NCBI GenBank assembly: GCA_947311845.1
Contig: CAMZMU010000059.1
Span: 40,680,982-40,744,981, forward strand
Length of the DNA: 64,000 nucleotides
From: Poa pratensis
Lineage: Eukaryota > Streptophyta > Magnoliopsida > Poales > Poaceae
Direction of reading: 5' to 3'
The translations under genes and the position numbers were made by a program. The notes under the pieces are model-generated. The model was not told where the DNA came from, ran no database searches, and was given only the letters and a program-made list of their open reading frames with translations. Of this stretch, positions 1 through 11,634 are shown one piece after another (positions within the stretch are counted from its first letter, which is position 1; every line of letters starts with the position of its first letter).

Positions 1-3000
1 GGCGTTCTTGTCGCTCCATCTCCCCTAATGTCCTGCCTGCTGAAGCTCCAACCCCCATTGCTTGTTTCCGTGGACTACAATTTCTAAGTACGATTTTCTC
101 CAACATCTTGATTGGATTACTATTATCTGTTGTATCTCTGAATATTATAGCTCCGAGAACTATCTACTTTTTTTTTTGTTAAACTGAAACCATGGAGATG
201 TCCTGAACTCCAGATTGCAGTCAGCATGTAACCAGAATCGTGTCTTTGCAATATGAAGATCCATAGCTTATATGTCTTTGTGATCCACTCCATACATCAT
301 CTCACGCTGTCCAAGTGAAGCTGCATAATATACTCTACCAAACATGTACTGTAGTCCTCACTTTTAACAGAGGAAAAGAGCTCAGCTCAGCAGATTTTTG
401 CAACAGATTCAGTCAAATTAAACAGTAAAATACACATTGATTCCTGAGTCATAACATTCACAGCATCATACATCCACATATTACAACAAAGATTGCCCCC
501 GTGAGATTCTGTACAGCAACAAAACTCCATCATTCAGGTACAACTTCACAAAGGAGAAACTACAGTTAAAACTGTGTTGATCAGTTGATGTCGCGCTGCT
601 CTGCAGTACTTTGATGTCAGGCTCATATAGGAAGCGCGCCATCTGCCAAGTCGCCGTCGCGGGGGGGGGGGGGGGGGGGGGGGGGGGAAGCAAGGCGGCC
701 CCGTCGCGCAGGGGCAGCACAACGACCGCCAATTCACCGTCGTATATCATAATTTTGTTAATAATTAATATTTTACTGAGCTATAAGAAAGAAATTTGGA
801 AACTTCTAAAGGCATTACTCGTGATGCCCAAACCAACATTCAACAATCACAATTAGATAAAGCAAGGAAGATGTGTACATGGACTGTAGTTAAGACACCA
901 CATGAGCCACCCTCATGCTGCACCAGTCCCATAGTATTTTTTTTGCGACAGAGCTTAACCTGCATAAGCAATGATAATAGTTAGGCAAAAAATTTATTTG
1001 TATGGTGTTCATTTGTGTTACAGAAGGCATGATATGACTCTATGAGGCGTGATATGATCAGAGCCATGTTATCTGCAGAAACTATATGGATTTAGTTTTG
1101 ATGCCACAAGCCTGGGAAGTTCTCTACTTCACAGCTAGAGCCTGCCAGCAACCAAAGTTACAATTCAAATTAACAGAAGCATCTTTTGTTTGTAAGCAAG
1201 ATTTATGAAATAGGTAGTCAATCAACACATTTTTAACTCACATATGGAAGCATCATTCTAACAAAGTAACAAAGGCATACTTAACAGTAGACCTAAACAC
1301 AAATCCAAAAAGTTGTTATCTCCTTAGGCAAGTAAATATCTAAATGCTTTATATCCCAAAGGAACACACCGGTATGGATCGATACCATTTTTTCTTTGAA
1401 ATACCAGCAAATTCCCATGAAATTGTACAAATAAGAGAATATAAAGAGAGTATTTACCCAGGGCTTCGGCGTCATTCAAATTATGGAATGTGTGGAATGG
1501 CAATTTATGGTCAGCACTAAATCTCAAGGAAAATCCATGAATCAAATAATACCAAAATCCTAGCCGCAAAAATATAAACCAAATGAGGGTGAAGGAAACT
1601 GATGTGCATTTTAGGAGGGATCAAGACCTCACCCCCAATGAAACAAACAGAGAGGGAGATACACTTGGGGCTTGAAGGCCTCACCTAAGAGCAACCAACA
1701 GAAGACTTGAGAGAGCAACCTTGAGCAATACCATCAGTCATCCAAACAATTAGTACCAGTCAGTAAACTACTTTAGCATGATGCAGGCACAAACTGATTC
1801 ATGCAAGCATCGGTAGGTTTGAGTGGAAATACCAGGACACGCATGAAAAGGAGAATTTTAAAAAATATGTCTTATAAGCATCAAATTTATTTGAATTAAC
1901 ATCATTATTCAAACATATCAACTCAATCAAAATAACAAATACTACAAATTTAATCCCCTTTTAGATATAGAAGTCAGGATTCTGCAAGAAAAACACATAC
2001 CCCAAAGGTAACCAAGCATGCTATACCTCTAAATAATTGTGTAAATTAACCAGAGGGATTCAACTTCTGGATAGAAAAATTGTCAGCAACCACCAGAGTT
2101 TCATACTCATTTAATTTCAGTATCAAACAAATGACAGGGACCACAAACTCATTAAATAGCTAAATTTGATAATGACCTCTAGAAAATAATTTGAGTAGAA
2201 AATCTACTCGAAAGCTACTGCAACTGTATTAACCAAATGTACTAGACAGCGAACCAAATAAAAATAGGAAGATATCTCAAACATGTAACGCTACAAGTGT
2301 ATTGACTAATTCTGGAGCTGCCTCTTTATCACCTAATCACATCTAAGGTATTATAGTATGAGAACCTCCATCAGTGTATCCAACCAAGAAGTCATCGTGC
2401 TGGCCTTGTTCATTCGTTCGTTCACTCAAAGCACACATGGACACACTTTGCATATAAGTAATCTCATTTTAAAGCACAAGGCAAATTTGCGAGAAAAACT
2501 AATACTCTGTTAATCAATATTTAAGCTTAAAAACACCACTTCTATATATACCTGTTTACTTCGAAGTGAGGGTAGTTGCTTTAAAGCATTTTTGCTTTCA
2601 TTCAATTAATCCTGCTAAGAAGATTTAAACAAATTATAGTAAGCATTACATATAATGAGTGTCTAATTTAATAAATAATCTGGCGGAAACTTTCAGGCAA
2701 ATCATCATCCAAGAACTGTTCCGTAAACTATATGAGCAAGAAAACATGAAATTGGTTGCCTTCAGCTAAATATAGTTGTGTAAGTCATGTGCAGTCCGAT
2801 ATAAGCTACATATTAGAAAGTATATAAGCGGAATAGTAGGACTACACATATAAGTGTACATATGCAATAATTTGTTCCTACTTTTAAAATTAACATGGGG
2901 CATTCTTTTTTATCTTAACCCAATGAAAAGAACTTAAAGATTGCACATATCATTGCTGCAATTCATCATCAAGAAAGTATATGGACCAAGATTTTACATT

Positions 3001-3300
3001 GCATCCTACTTCCATTATACTGACGAATAGCAGATGAACCTACAAGCTGATAGATAACCCAGGGCATTCTGCTAGTACTCGAATGAGCTCAGCCCAAACT
3101 CTATCAAGAAGAAAGTGAGCTACAGAGGGCAGCTTAGCAATTTTTTGTAGAACTTCATCTTCTTCCATAGAACACCCGAACCCAAAAATCGGGTAGTTTT
3201 CTAATAATTTCTCAATATTGATAAGAGAGAACAAAATTTCTGCAGGCAACGTTCGGATTCTGGTACTTCCAGATTTCATGGATGTGCAAGCACCAAGGAG
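1..3300 (-). other. AT-rich region with scattered exon-like pieces
   Basis: No complete gene is recognisable here. On the minus strand a few short stretches look coding and are bounded by splice-like signals. One at 2,668-2,727 follows an AG and reads FTEQFLDDDLPESFRQIIY before a TAA. One at about 3,040-3,260 includes the string MEEDEVLQKIAKLPSVAHF. One at about 1,458-1,560 ends at a GTAAAT donor. The minus-strand frame at 481-750 runs through the C tract opposite the G run. These could be exons of a host gene on the minus strand or remains of a captured gene; I do not recognise the protein and did not find a joined reading frame. The rest looks like intron or intergenic DNA. Confidence 0.25.
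661..687. repeat. 27-base guanine homopolymer
   Basis: An uninterrupted run of 27 G follows the sequence GTCGCCGTCGC and precedes AAGCAAGGCGG. Such runs are prone to slippage and to sequencing or consensus error, so the exact length is doubtful. On the minus strand it would encode a proline run in a short open frame. Confidence 0.95.
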
Positions 3301-3631
3301 TAAAATGTCACGATCTTTCTAGTCCCACCACAAATAATACCCTTCTTTTTAGTTAATTAGCAACTACATATATGGTTATTTATAGAATAAGAACATTTCT
3401 TGAATTTAAAACTGGGCATATTCACATTAATAAGGTGTAGTGTATGATCACATACATGAGTAAAACTATGAAAAACAAGAGAGAGTGAGGGAGGGAATGA
3501 GAGAAGAGATTACCTCACCTCGCGGAGCTACTGGTAATCGCCGGCATCGGCGAACAAGAAGTTGGCCAAGCCATCAGAGATGTCCTGCTTACGAGGAGAT
3601 GGGGATGGGGATCACCTTGGTCAATTTAAAA

Positions 3632-3692
3632 ATGGAGTGTAAACAAATAGGAGATGATATTGTTCCAAAACAGAAGTTGGAGATGGGGATCA
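3632..3692 (-). repeat. Downstream half of the short repeat interrupted by Copia
   Basis: On the minus strand this stretch starts TATGATCCCCATCTCC and contains a block that recurs almost unchanged at 7,064-7,125 (minus) and at 27,147-27,215 (plus). At the two other sites it is joined to an upstream block of about 150 bases, but here that block is separated from it by the Copia fragment. Confidence 0.75.
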
Positions 3693-6008
3693 TACACCAG
3701 GTGCGAGGGGCTTGTTTAAGGCCATAGAGGGACCGCCGAAGGCAGCAAACCATATCATCAGGAACAGAGTACCCCGGTGGTGGCTGCATATAAACCTCTT
3801 CACGCAACTCACCATTGAGAAAAGCGTTCTGGACATCAAGCTGAGACACAGACCAATGACGGACAGAAGCCACAGCGAGAAGAGTGCGGAGAGTGGTCAT
3901 GTGGGCCACAGGCGCGAATGTCTCATCATAATCGCGTCCCTGCTCCTGCTGAAAGCCACGAGCCACAAGAAGAGCTTTGTAACGCTCGAGAGAACCATTG
4001 GAGCGAGGCTTAACCTTATAGACCCACTTGCACGTGATGGGACAAACACCAGGAGGAGGGGAAACCAAATCCCACGTGCCAGTGTGCTCAAGCGCAGCAA
4101 TCTCCTTAGCCATCGCAAGTTGCCATTCAGGCTGAGCCATGGTATCCCGATAGGAAGTGGGCTCAGCGACAGCAGAAAGACCGTACTGGGAAGGAGAATA
4201 GCGATGAGGAGTCTGTAACGAAGGCCGAGCATGAAGGTTATGAACCGGCGTAGACGGGGAAGGAGGCGCACCAAAAGTGGAAGGCACGTTAGAGGGATCA
4301 TCCACGGCACGAGGACGATGAGTGTAGTGGAGAGGAAAGGGAGAGAGGGGAGGATGCACCATAGGGGAAGGTGGAGAGGAGGAAGGTGGGGAGGGTGGCA
4401 TCGGTGGTGTATCAGGAATAGTGGGACTCATCGGAGGAGGAGAAGGCGGAGGAGGAGAAACATGAGGCACATAGGGAGAGGTGTCGGGAAGAAGAAGAAA
4501 AGACAGATCCTCCACGGAAAATGTCGAGGAGGAAGGACGCGAGTAGTATGAACGAGACTCATCAAAATTCACATCACGCGAAATACGCAGCCGGCGACCA
4601 ACGGGATCCCAACATCGATAACCCTTGTGCTCATCACTATATCCAAGGAAGACACATTCAATCGACTGAGCAGTCAATTTGGTGCGTTCGCGCGGAGCAA
4701 GAAGAACATAGCACACACACCTAAATGAACGAAGAGCTGAATAGTCAGGAGAACGACCAGAGAGATGCTCCATAGGTATACCACCCTGCAAAGCAGCCGA
4801 CGGCTGAATGTTTATGAGATACGTGGATGCAGAGATAACCTCAGCCCAAAAATGAGGTGGAAGAGAGGTGGCGATCATCATCGCACGAGCCGTCTCAAGG
4901 AGGTGGCGATGCTTATGCTCAGCAACGCCATTCTGAGCATGGGCACCAGGACAAGAGAACTGGGCAAGAGTACCCTACTCGGCAAGAAAACGGGCAACAT
5001 ATGGGAGATATATTCACCGGCCGAGTCAGCATGAAAGACACGAATGGGCGTAGAAAACTGGGTGTGAACCATGGCAGCAAATCGCTTATATATAGAGAGA
5101 ACCTCGCCACGTGATTTCAAAAAATAGAGCCAAGTGTAGCGAGAGAAATCATCAATAAAGAGAACATAGTAGCGATGACCCCCTTTCGAATCAAAGGGAG
5201 TAGGACCCCATACATCAGAGTGAACAAGGTCAAAGGGGCACTGAGATACAGACTCACTCGTAGCATAAGGTAACTGGGTCTGTTAGCCAGGTATACAACC
5301 ATCACAATGCAAAGAAACTTCGCTAGAGACAGGCCCTAAGACACCTTGTCACACTAATGATGACAAGCGTGAGCCACATATATGACCAAGTCAATAACGC
5401 CATTGCTGGAAAGAGGCAGAAGATGAGGCAGCAAGAGCATGAGAACTGGCGGGTGAGGTGGCAGCGGAAGGAACATGAAGCCAGTCAACCTCCCAAAGAC
5501 CCTAAGACTCACGGCGCCAAGGGCCAGCGCCAACTAGAGCATTGGTGCGACGATCCTGAACAGAGCAAGAGTCGGCATCAAGAATGATGCGGCAACCAGA
5601 ATCAGTAAGTTGGGCAACGGAAAAAAGATTTATGGTAAGACGGGAAACATGGGAAACACTCGGAACAGAAAAAGACGGAGTAGAAAGGATACCATGAATA
5701 GCAACAGGAAGAGGTGTGCTATCAGCAGTAAGAACATTGACAAGAAAATCAAGAGGTCGAAGAGAGGACAAGGCAGAAGAATCAGAAGACATATGAAAGG
5801 AAGCTCCAGAATCCAGAACCCATGGAGATGTACCTGACTGTGTGGGCGGCGGTGGCGGTGGCGAAATGGTGGAAGCAGTCACAGAGGCTACAGTACCCGT
5901 CGAGGAAGATCTAGAGGAAGCCAATATGCGCTTGAGCTGCACAATGTCCTGCTCAGTGAGGGAAGGCGCACGAGTCCCACTAGAAGAAGGTGTCGAGGGA
6001 CGCCTCAT
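3693..6008 (-). pseudogene. Copia pol: protease, integrase and partial reverse transcriptase
   Basis: The protease region (about 5,500-6,000) holds the catalytic motif VLDSGASFHMS. The integrase core follows (about 4,880-5,260) with [15 protein letters not shown], then a C-terminal integrase part with CVFLGYSDEHKGYRCW near 4,620. A proline-rich linker leads to the reverse transcriptase, with CKWVYKVKPRSNGSLERYKA and SQLDVQNAFLNGEL. The domain is cut after SLYGLKQAPRTW at about 3,696, so the YVDD catalytic motif and RNase H are absent. Stops and frame changes occur in the integrase half. The last stretch, 3,693-4,881, is still one open frame that continues by chance into the flanking repeat, giving a chimeric C terminus. 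Confidence 0.8.
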
Positions 6009-6950
6009 GTCTCACTGCTTCTTGTGATAATCGGACTCCGGGTGACACGGCTTCTTGCAGTAGCCACAGAAGGTGTGAGAGCGAGGCCGGCCCGCTCCTG
6101 CAGAAGGAGGGCGCCCGCTCACCCCTCCCCCCTGAAGGAGTGGGTAGCAGTGGTGGAGCAGACAACACAGGAGTGCGAACTGCAAGCAAACCAGCAGAAC
6201 GGAGGCGTGTGTCCTCAGCACGAAGCTCTGCAAGTACCTCTGATATAGGAACACGACCACGGGCAAGCAAGTGAGCACGTCGAGGCTCAAACTCGGCACG
6301 GAGGCGAGACAAGAACTCATAGACATGCTGAAACTCCAAATATGACCTCACTATCCGGCATCATCAACAAGCACCGCAAACAACACTCCTCAGAGAGTCA
6401 AGCTGGCGCCATATGGCAGAGCTCTGTGTGCAGAACTCATCAACAGTAGAGTCTCCCTGCTGAAGGTCGTGCTCCTGAAGAACAACGGAGAGGTAGAGAG
6501 CATCACCAGAGGGCTGATAGCGTTGGCAAAGATACGACCATATCGCTGCGGCAGTGCCTAGTCCCATAAACTCAGAAGCAAACTGAGGCAGAACACTGGT
6601 AGTGAGAACAACAGCAGCACGAGCATCATCATTGCACCACTGAGTGTAAGCAGCCAACTCATCCCGATAGATAGAAAGAGCATCCGAGTAAGCTGATACC
6701 TATTGATCATAGGCTTCAACTGCAACATCATCAGCATCCTTGGCTGCATCCCTATCAGCCAGAGAAGCATCTACGGGAAGAACAAGTGGCACCGGCAGGG
6801 TAGGAGTCACATGAGCAACGGGGCATGGCGAACATGAGATCTCGCCAGAGAGAACGCCCCAAAGCAGAAGGTCGCGCATGTGGATACGCATAAAGCCCAC
6901 AAACTCTGCATAGTTGGTGCCATCAAAATCATGACGCGCGCGTAGGCTGG
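5980..6950 (-). pseudogene. Copia gag (UBN2-like), broken
   Basis: Gag packages retrotransposon RNA into particles. The minus-strand translation begins with a gag-type segment containing EFVGFMRIHMRDLLLW, continues through a region with IWSYLCQRYQPSGDALYL and FEPRRAHLLARGRVPISEV, and ends with a cysteine-histidine knuckle of the form CGYCKKPCHPESDYH. These are typical of plant Copia gag polyproteins. The reading frame is broken at about 6,700 (a TAG after the AYDQ string) and again between about 6,350 and 6,365. It lies directly upstream of the protease region at 5,502-6,008, with a small overlap in another frame. No start with good context is seen and the 5' leader and primer site are gone. 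Confidence 0.75.
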
Positions 6951-6957
6951 AGAACCC

Positions 6958-7400
6958 CGGTAATGGAATCTCGAGATATAGTGTCGTCGCCTAATGCAGC
7001 GTTACTCCTGTACATAAAACGAGCTACGACCCAAGAACCGTCTAAAGATGTTCAATTTAAAAAATGGAGTGTAAACAAATAGGAGATGATATTGTTCCAA
7101 AACAGAAGTTGGAGGGGATGGGGATCATACCACACGTACCAGCGGTGATCGCCTTTCCTCTCTGCTTCCTCCACGACTCAACAGTAATGGAATCTCGAGA
7201 TATAGTGTCGTCGCCTACTGCAGCATTACTCCTGGACTTAAAATGAGCTATGAATATTGCCACCCTAAAATTGAGGAAGTGGTGGAAACACCAGACACCA
7301 AGCACAACAGGACACTATGATTATTTTTCGAGAATGATATCACACAAAAAATATATATCTCAATGAACAACATATATACATGCACAATGGTGAATGCACC
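6958..7400 (-). repeat. Duplicated unknown repeat unit beside the Copia fragment
   Basis: The minus strand carries one complete unit (about 7,400 down to 7,030) followed by the first part of a second (about 7,012-6,958) that ends where the Copia fragment starts. Both units share a segment with GGCGACGACACTATATCTCG. A third complete copy lies at about 26,925-27,255 on the plus strand, inside the Helitron. The matching region extends into TGCATGTATATATG and TAGTGTCCTGTTGTG. The unit is short of stop codons on the minus strand at 7,064-7,305, but I recognise no protein. It may be an exon fragment or a non-autonomous element. Confidence 0.6.
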
Positions 7401-8760
7401 CGGATAAATGTAAAGAGGTGGGCAAGAGATACCCTTCACCAAAACACATATTGCTATAACATTGACATAAACCCTTGATCTAAAGTACTAACCTCTGGTC
7501 TTAAATTAGGTACTTCTTGTGAAATTTACGGCAGTTCACTCTAGGAAATGCCACTCAAACACCATTGAATGGAATCTCCGAGTTCCATGTTCAAAACTGA
7601 TATGTAATATGCAAAACACGCATATTATAGAGATGAGAGATGAATTAATAAATGCAACAAATCTTTACTGGATTTAAGAATATACAACACACTTGTAGAT
7701 AATTATGTTGAGTAAAACAAAGATGAAAGGAGGATCTATGGCTCACCATGCAAAACATGATCTTATTTGCAATGGATGTGGCTCCATGCTTGTTCAAAAC
7801 TGATATGTGATCTGCACTTGCTTCATATAAGAGGTTTTAGGTAACTAAATTTACGGATTTGCTAGTTCTCAGGCGCCTGAGAATTAGTTAAATCTCAGTC
7901 ACCTAATCAGCCCTTAGATTATACGCGCCAAGATTAGTGCAGCCTTTAGTCGATTGCTGTTATCGCTATATGGCGTACAGCGTTACAGGGATCGATTCCT
8001 TCTTCAGCGTGGCCGTGGGCTGCAGCCTGCAGGCGCTGCTTGTGCCATGAGTAACATGGGCTTTGTGATATGTGTGGCTTTTTTGTTTGTTTTTGTTTTT
8101 CTATTTCTGTTTTTTCTTTTGGTGCTTTTTCTTTACGGATTTACTAGCTCCCAGGCTACTAAGATTTAGCTTAAAACTCAGTTGCGTGCTGCACCGTCAG
8201 ATCCATTTGTCGCATTCGTGTGAGTGGTTTATTTTTTCCCCGCTTGGTCGCGCACGTCACAAGATTTGTTTTGAGCCTTTTTCGCTTGCTCATGTTAGCA
8301 GGTTGTCGTTGCCTTTTTTTTAGGTGGACTCCACGCTTATGTTGTCGGGCCGTTCTTTCTTTAAAAGTTGAGCCTGTTTTTTATGAGGGGTGTGGACGGG
8401 CTTTTTGTTTGCAGCCTCGTTCGTGGTCATCATTCTGCTCATGTAGTAGACCATGTACTGATGTTTCTGCTCGTTTGTCCGAGGTAGAAACAACAAGATG
8501 AAGCATATATGTTTTAAAAATTCAATTGTTATATAATCTTGCACATCTTTTTTTGCTTTTGCTAGTATATATGGATATATATGTATGTGTCACTTCCACC
8601 ACTTTTTTATTACAAATGATATGAATGTTATAGTGGAGTATATCCATGTCCTTAATTTAATTATGCAAGAGATTTTCACTTCCACCTCTTTCTTGCACAT
8701 CTATTGCTTGTTTGTTTGCTAGTATCCACTTCATTTAATTTATTTGTCGTTTTTGTTTTT
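7401..8760. other. Non-coding DNA with possible transposon end
   Basis: No gene is visible. At 7,510-7,590 (minus strand) a piece containing GAGTGGCATTTCC matches 28,370-28,440 on the plus strand. At about 7,855-7,910 there is an imperfect palindrome, CTCAGGCGCCTGAG, in a setting typical of non-autonomous Mutator-like ends (TTTGCTAGTTCTCAGG). A related segment, TTTACTAGCTCCCAGG, occurs at about 8,140. The stretch 8,070-8,130 is T-rich and gives a hydrophobic open frame that is not a credible gene. Confidence 0.35.
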
Positions 8761-9790
8761 TTAATTGACCAGTTGCATGCTAGTTGCAATTCACCCTCTT
8801 CCTTATTTACGAGTTGCATCCTAGTCGCAACTGGGAATTTTAATTCCTGGTTGCATGCTAGTTGTAACTGACCTTTTTTGATTCGCACCAATCACATCCT
8901 ACTCGTAACTAGGAATTTTAATGTTCGGTTTATTCAACATTTTTTGCAAATGAAGAGAACCAGTCGCAACTGGAAATTTTAATTTTTGGTTTTTATTCAC
9001 CAATTTCAATTTTAATTCCTAGTTGCATGCTAGTTGCAACAGACTTTTTTTTGCACCAGTTGCATCCTAGTCGCAACTGGGAATTTTTAATTCCCTAGTT
9101 GCATGCTAGTTGCAACCGACCTTTTTTTTCGTTTTACACCAGTTGCATCCTAGTCGCAACTGGGAATTTTTAATTCACCAGTTGCATGCTAGTTGCAACC
9201 GACATTTTTTTGTTTTGCACCAGTTGCATCCTAGTCGCAACTGGGAATTTTTAATTCACCAGTTGCATGCTAGTTGCAACCGACCTTTTTTCGTTTTGCA
9301 CCGGTTGCATCCTAGTCGCAACTGGGAATTTTAATGTTCCTTTTTTATTCACCAATTTTTTTTCAAATGAAGAGCACCGGTTGCATGCTAGTCGGAACTG
9401 GGAATTTTAATGTTTTTTTTTTCACTTTTTGCGGAGAAAAGCATCGGTTGCATCATAGCTGCAACTAGGATTTTTTTTACCAGTTGCATGCTAGTCGAAA
9501 CTGACCTTTTTATATTTGCACCAGTTGCATCCTAGTCGCAACTGGGATTTTTAATTCCCATTTGCATGCTACTTGCAACCGACCTTTTTTTGTTTTGTGC
9601 CAGTTGCATCTAGTCGTAATTGGGAATTTTATTGTTTATTTTACCAATTGCATGCTAGTCGGAACTGACCTTTGTATGTGATATATACATGAGTTTTAGC
9701 TTAGATTTTCTAGTTGCACTGGGTTGCAACTAGCATTTCTTTTCAGTTGCACGTGGATTGCATATGAGTTTTTTTCCAGTTACACATGAG
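8760..9790 (+). repeat. Array of TTGCAACT-type motifs
   Basis: About a dozen copies of an imperfect unit alternate between CAGTTGCATGCTAGTTGCAA and CAGTTGCATCCTAGTCGCAA, separated by T-rich or AATTTTTAATT spacers. The best-ordered part, 9,060-9,330, has a period near 60-75 bases. Each motif is itself nearly palindromic (GTTGCAT...GTTGCAAC), so both strands carry the same words. The array lies just outside the candidate Helitron 5' end. It resembles the internal motif expansions of some non-autonomous DNA transposons; the family is not identified. Confidence 0.7.
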
Positions 9791-9988
9791 TTGAAACTAA
9801 AATGAAATAAAATCATAGTTTATCTACTTGTAAATCTCGTAGCACCAAAGTTGCATTTTATTCTGTTTTGTGACTGATACAAAAAAAATTGAAGTTCTCA
9901 TTCTAGTTAGTAATGATATTAGTAGCAGCAGCAAACTGTAAACGTGTCTTCGTAACTTTTTTTTTTTAGAACGGCCAGACCAGCCTCA

Positions 9989-10150
9989 TCTATGTATATA
10001 TAAAAGTTCAACAGATTCAGCCTCAATTTGGGCGTCCACGTCGCCCGGAAAACCAGAGCCGTCCGATCGACGCGTCTAACGGCCCAGATCACGTCAAAAT
10101 TCGCGCAAGCTACAGTAATTCGCGCAAGCTACAGTAACACCGTAGCACGG
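9989..10150 (+). other. Candidate Helitron 5' terminus
   Basis: The sequence begins A, then TCTATGTATATATAAAAG, the AT-rich form common at plant Helitron 5' ends, and runs into a GC-rich segment containing GTCCGATCGACGCG. A 19-base segment, TTCGCGCAAGCTACAGTAA, is directly repeated at about 10,096-10,133. The stretch from here to 11,600 has no gene that I can support. Confidence 0.5.
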
Positions 10151-11634
10151 TAGTTTCTACCAATCAGACTACGACACGTCGTCTCCAGCGCGCCATTTTG
10201 CAAAAAAACACCCGCAGAGGACTGGTTCGTAATTTGGAAAAAAGTTCAGGACCTCGATGTAAAAAAACCAGCGCGGCGACACGGCGCCCATATGGAGACT
10301 AGTGGCATAGGCTATCCCAAGACCAGGAAAAAAAAAGACCAGAAAAAGAAAAAAGATCGATAAGCAAATCTGCATATGCGTACGCATATATGGACGGAAG
10401 AGGATCCCAAGTTTCCAACGTCACGTACCCTCGCTCGTCGACTGAGATCTAGTTATTTCTCAGTGGATTGAGACCTAGGCGCGCCCCTAAATTTATCATC
10501 TGGCATACTTTTGATCTTGCCTTGCATCCCCTCGTCGACAAGGCTGCGAGGTACATCCAGTACTTCAGGCTGCCAGTCTACCCGACCTTGCCATTTAAAA
10601 CATAACCGAAATTATACAACACCTAAATATACCAGAGAAAATATTAGCAACAAACCATATGACATATCCTCCATTACTTCTTAAATGGAAATAACTCTTT
10701 GAGTCATTTGGCATGCAAACGATGTACACAATCGGACTCATATCATCTTTGTTGCATAAGTGCTTCTCAGAATATCCACCACAAAATCGGACTCATATCC
10801 TCCAGTTTATCATATGGTACAGTTTTCGTTTTTGGACAGAATCCACTGGAAACTTCTATGTTTTTTTGAAACCACACTAATTATACATTGATAAAAAATT
10901 AACACGAAAACTGACAGTGCGACCAATCTGTATTGGCCAATTAGTGAGCCCACATGTCAGCTCAATAAAATAATCTCATAAACGAAAAATAAAAATATCC
11001 CCACTCTGAATTTATTAAATCAAAACCAAATTCTTACAATCAGCCTCAAGGCTCAAACGAAGAAACTCAAGACACCTACCTAGCCACTCTCAATTTATTC
11101 TACCTAGCCACTCTGAACTTATTCTATGCTGACAAGCAAACTTGGCACATGCACTGGCTACCTCCTACAAAACACAGATTGACGTTGCAGGATCAACTCA
11201 ACACAACTAAGAACACACGCGAGAGAGAGGAATTCAGAGAGTAAGATGAACACGAGAGATTTTGTGCCGCGCTCAACTACTGCGACTTTTCTATTTTCCT
11301 TTATTTATACAGATCATGAGATCCGTCAGAATCGCTAACTGAAACGACCGGGCACTCCGGGCTTACTGGCCGTGCCATCCCACGGCGCCCAAACGTGCAC
11401 AAGCCACTACGGTCACCACGAACCAGCTACATCTCGTGCCATCCCACAAGAACTGGTCACAGCGACAAACTAGGCTACAGAAAACTGAAACTGAACCTGG
11501 CTACTGTCAAGGTGTGGACATGCACACACTACTCGACACCTTATTCAGATAACTGAACTTAACTGAACCCTAAGTGTGCAGCAGGATTATTCATCACAGA
11601 TCACTCCGAATCTCTGAGCATGAAGCTGTACCCC

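Larger units (their letters stand above)
3693..6957 (-). mobile_element. Truncated Copia-type (Ty1) retrotransposon without LTRs
   Basis: Read on the minus strand, the order is gag, zinc knuckle, protease, integrase and reverse transcriptase, which is the Copia order. The RNase H region and both LTRs are missing. The reverse transcriptase stops abruptly after the motif SLYGLKQAPRTW and runs into a short non-Copia repeat at 3,632-3,692. The gag side begins at about 6,957, directly beside the other part of the same short repeat. The element therefore sits inside a copy of that repeat as an internal fragment. Several stops and frame changes show that it is inactive. Confidence 0.8.

Noticed and set aside
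3712..6351. Plus-strand frames of 75-168 codons across the Copia region
   Set aside because: They are antisense to recognisable Copia gag and pol domains on the minus strand.
8072..8323. Possible small membrane protein
   Set aside because: The hydrophobic run comes from T-rich DNA (phenylalanine and leucine codons); there is no support for a gene.
8760..9790. CRISPR-like array
   Set aside because: Motif spacing is irregular, the spacers are T-rich and similar to one another, and the setting is a plant genome.
10169..10387. 72-codon minus-strand frame with a signal-peptide-like stretch
   Set aside because: The hydrophobic run comes from A-rich DNA on the plus strand, and no homology is recognised.
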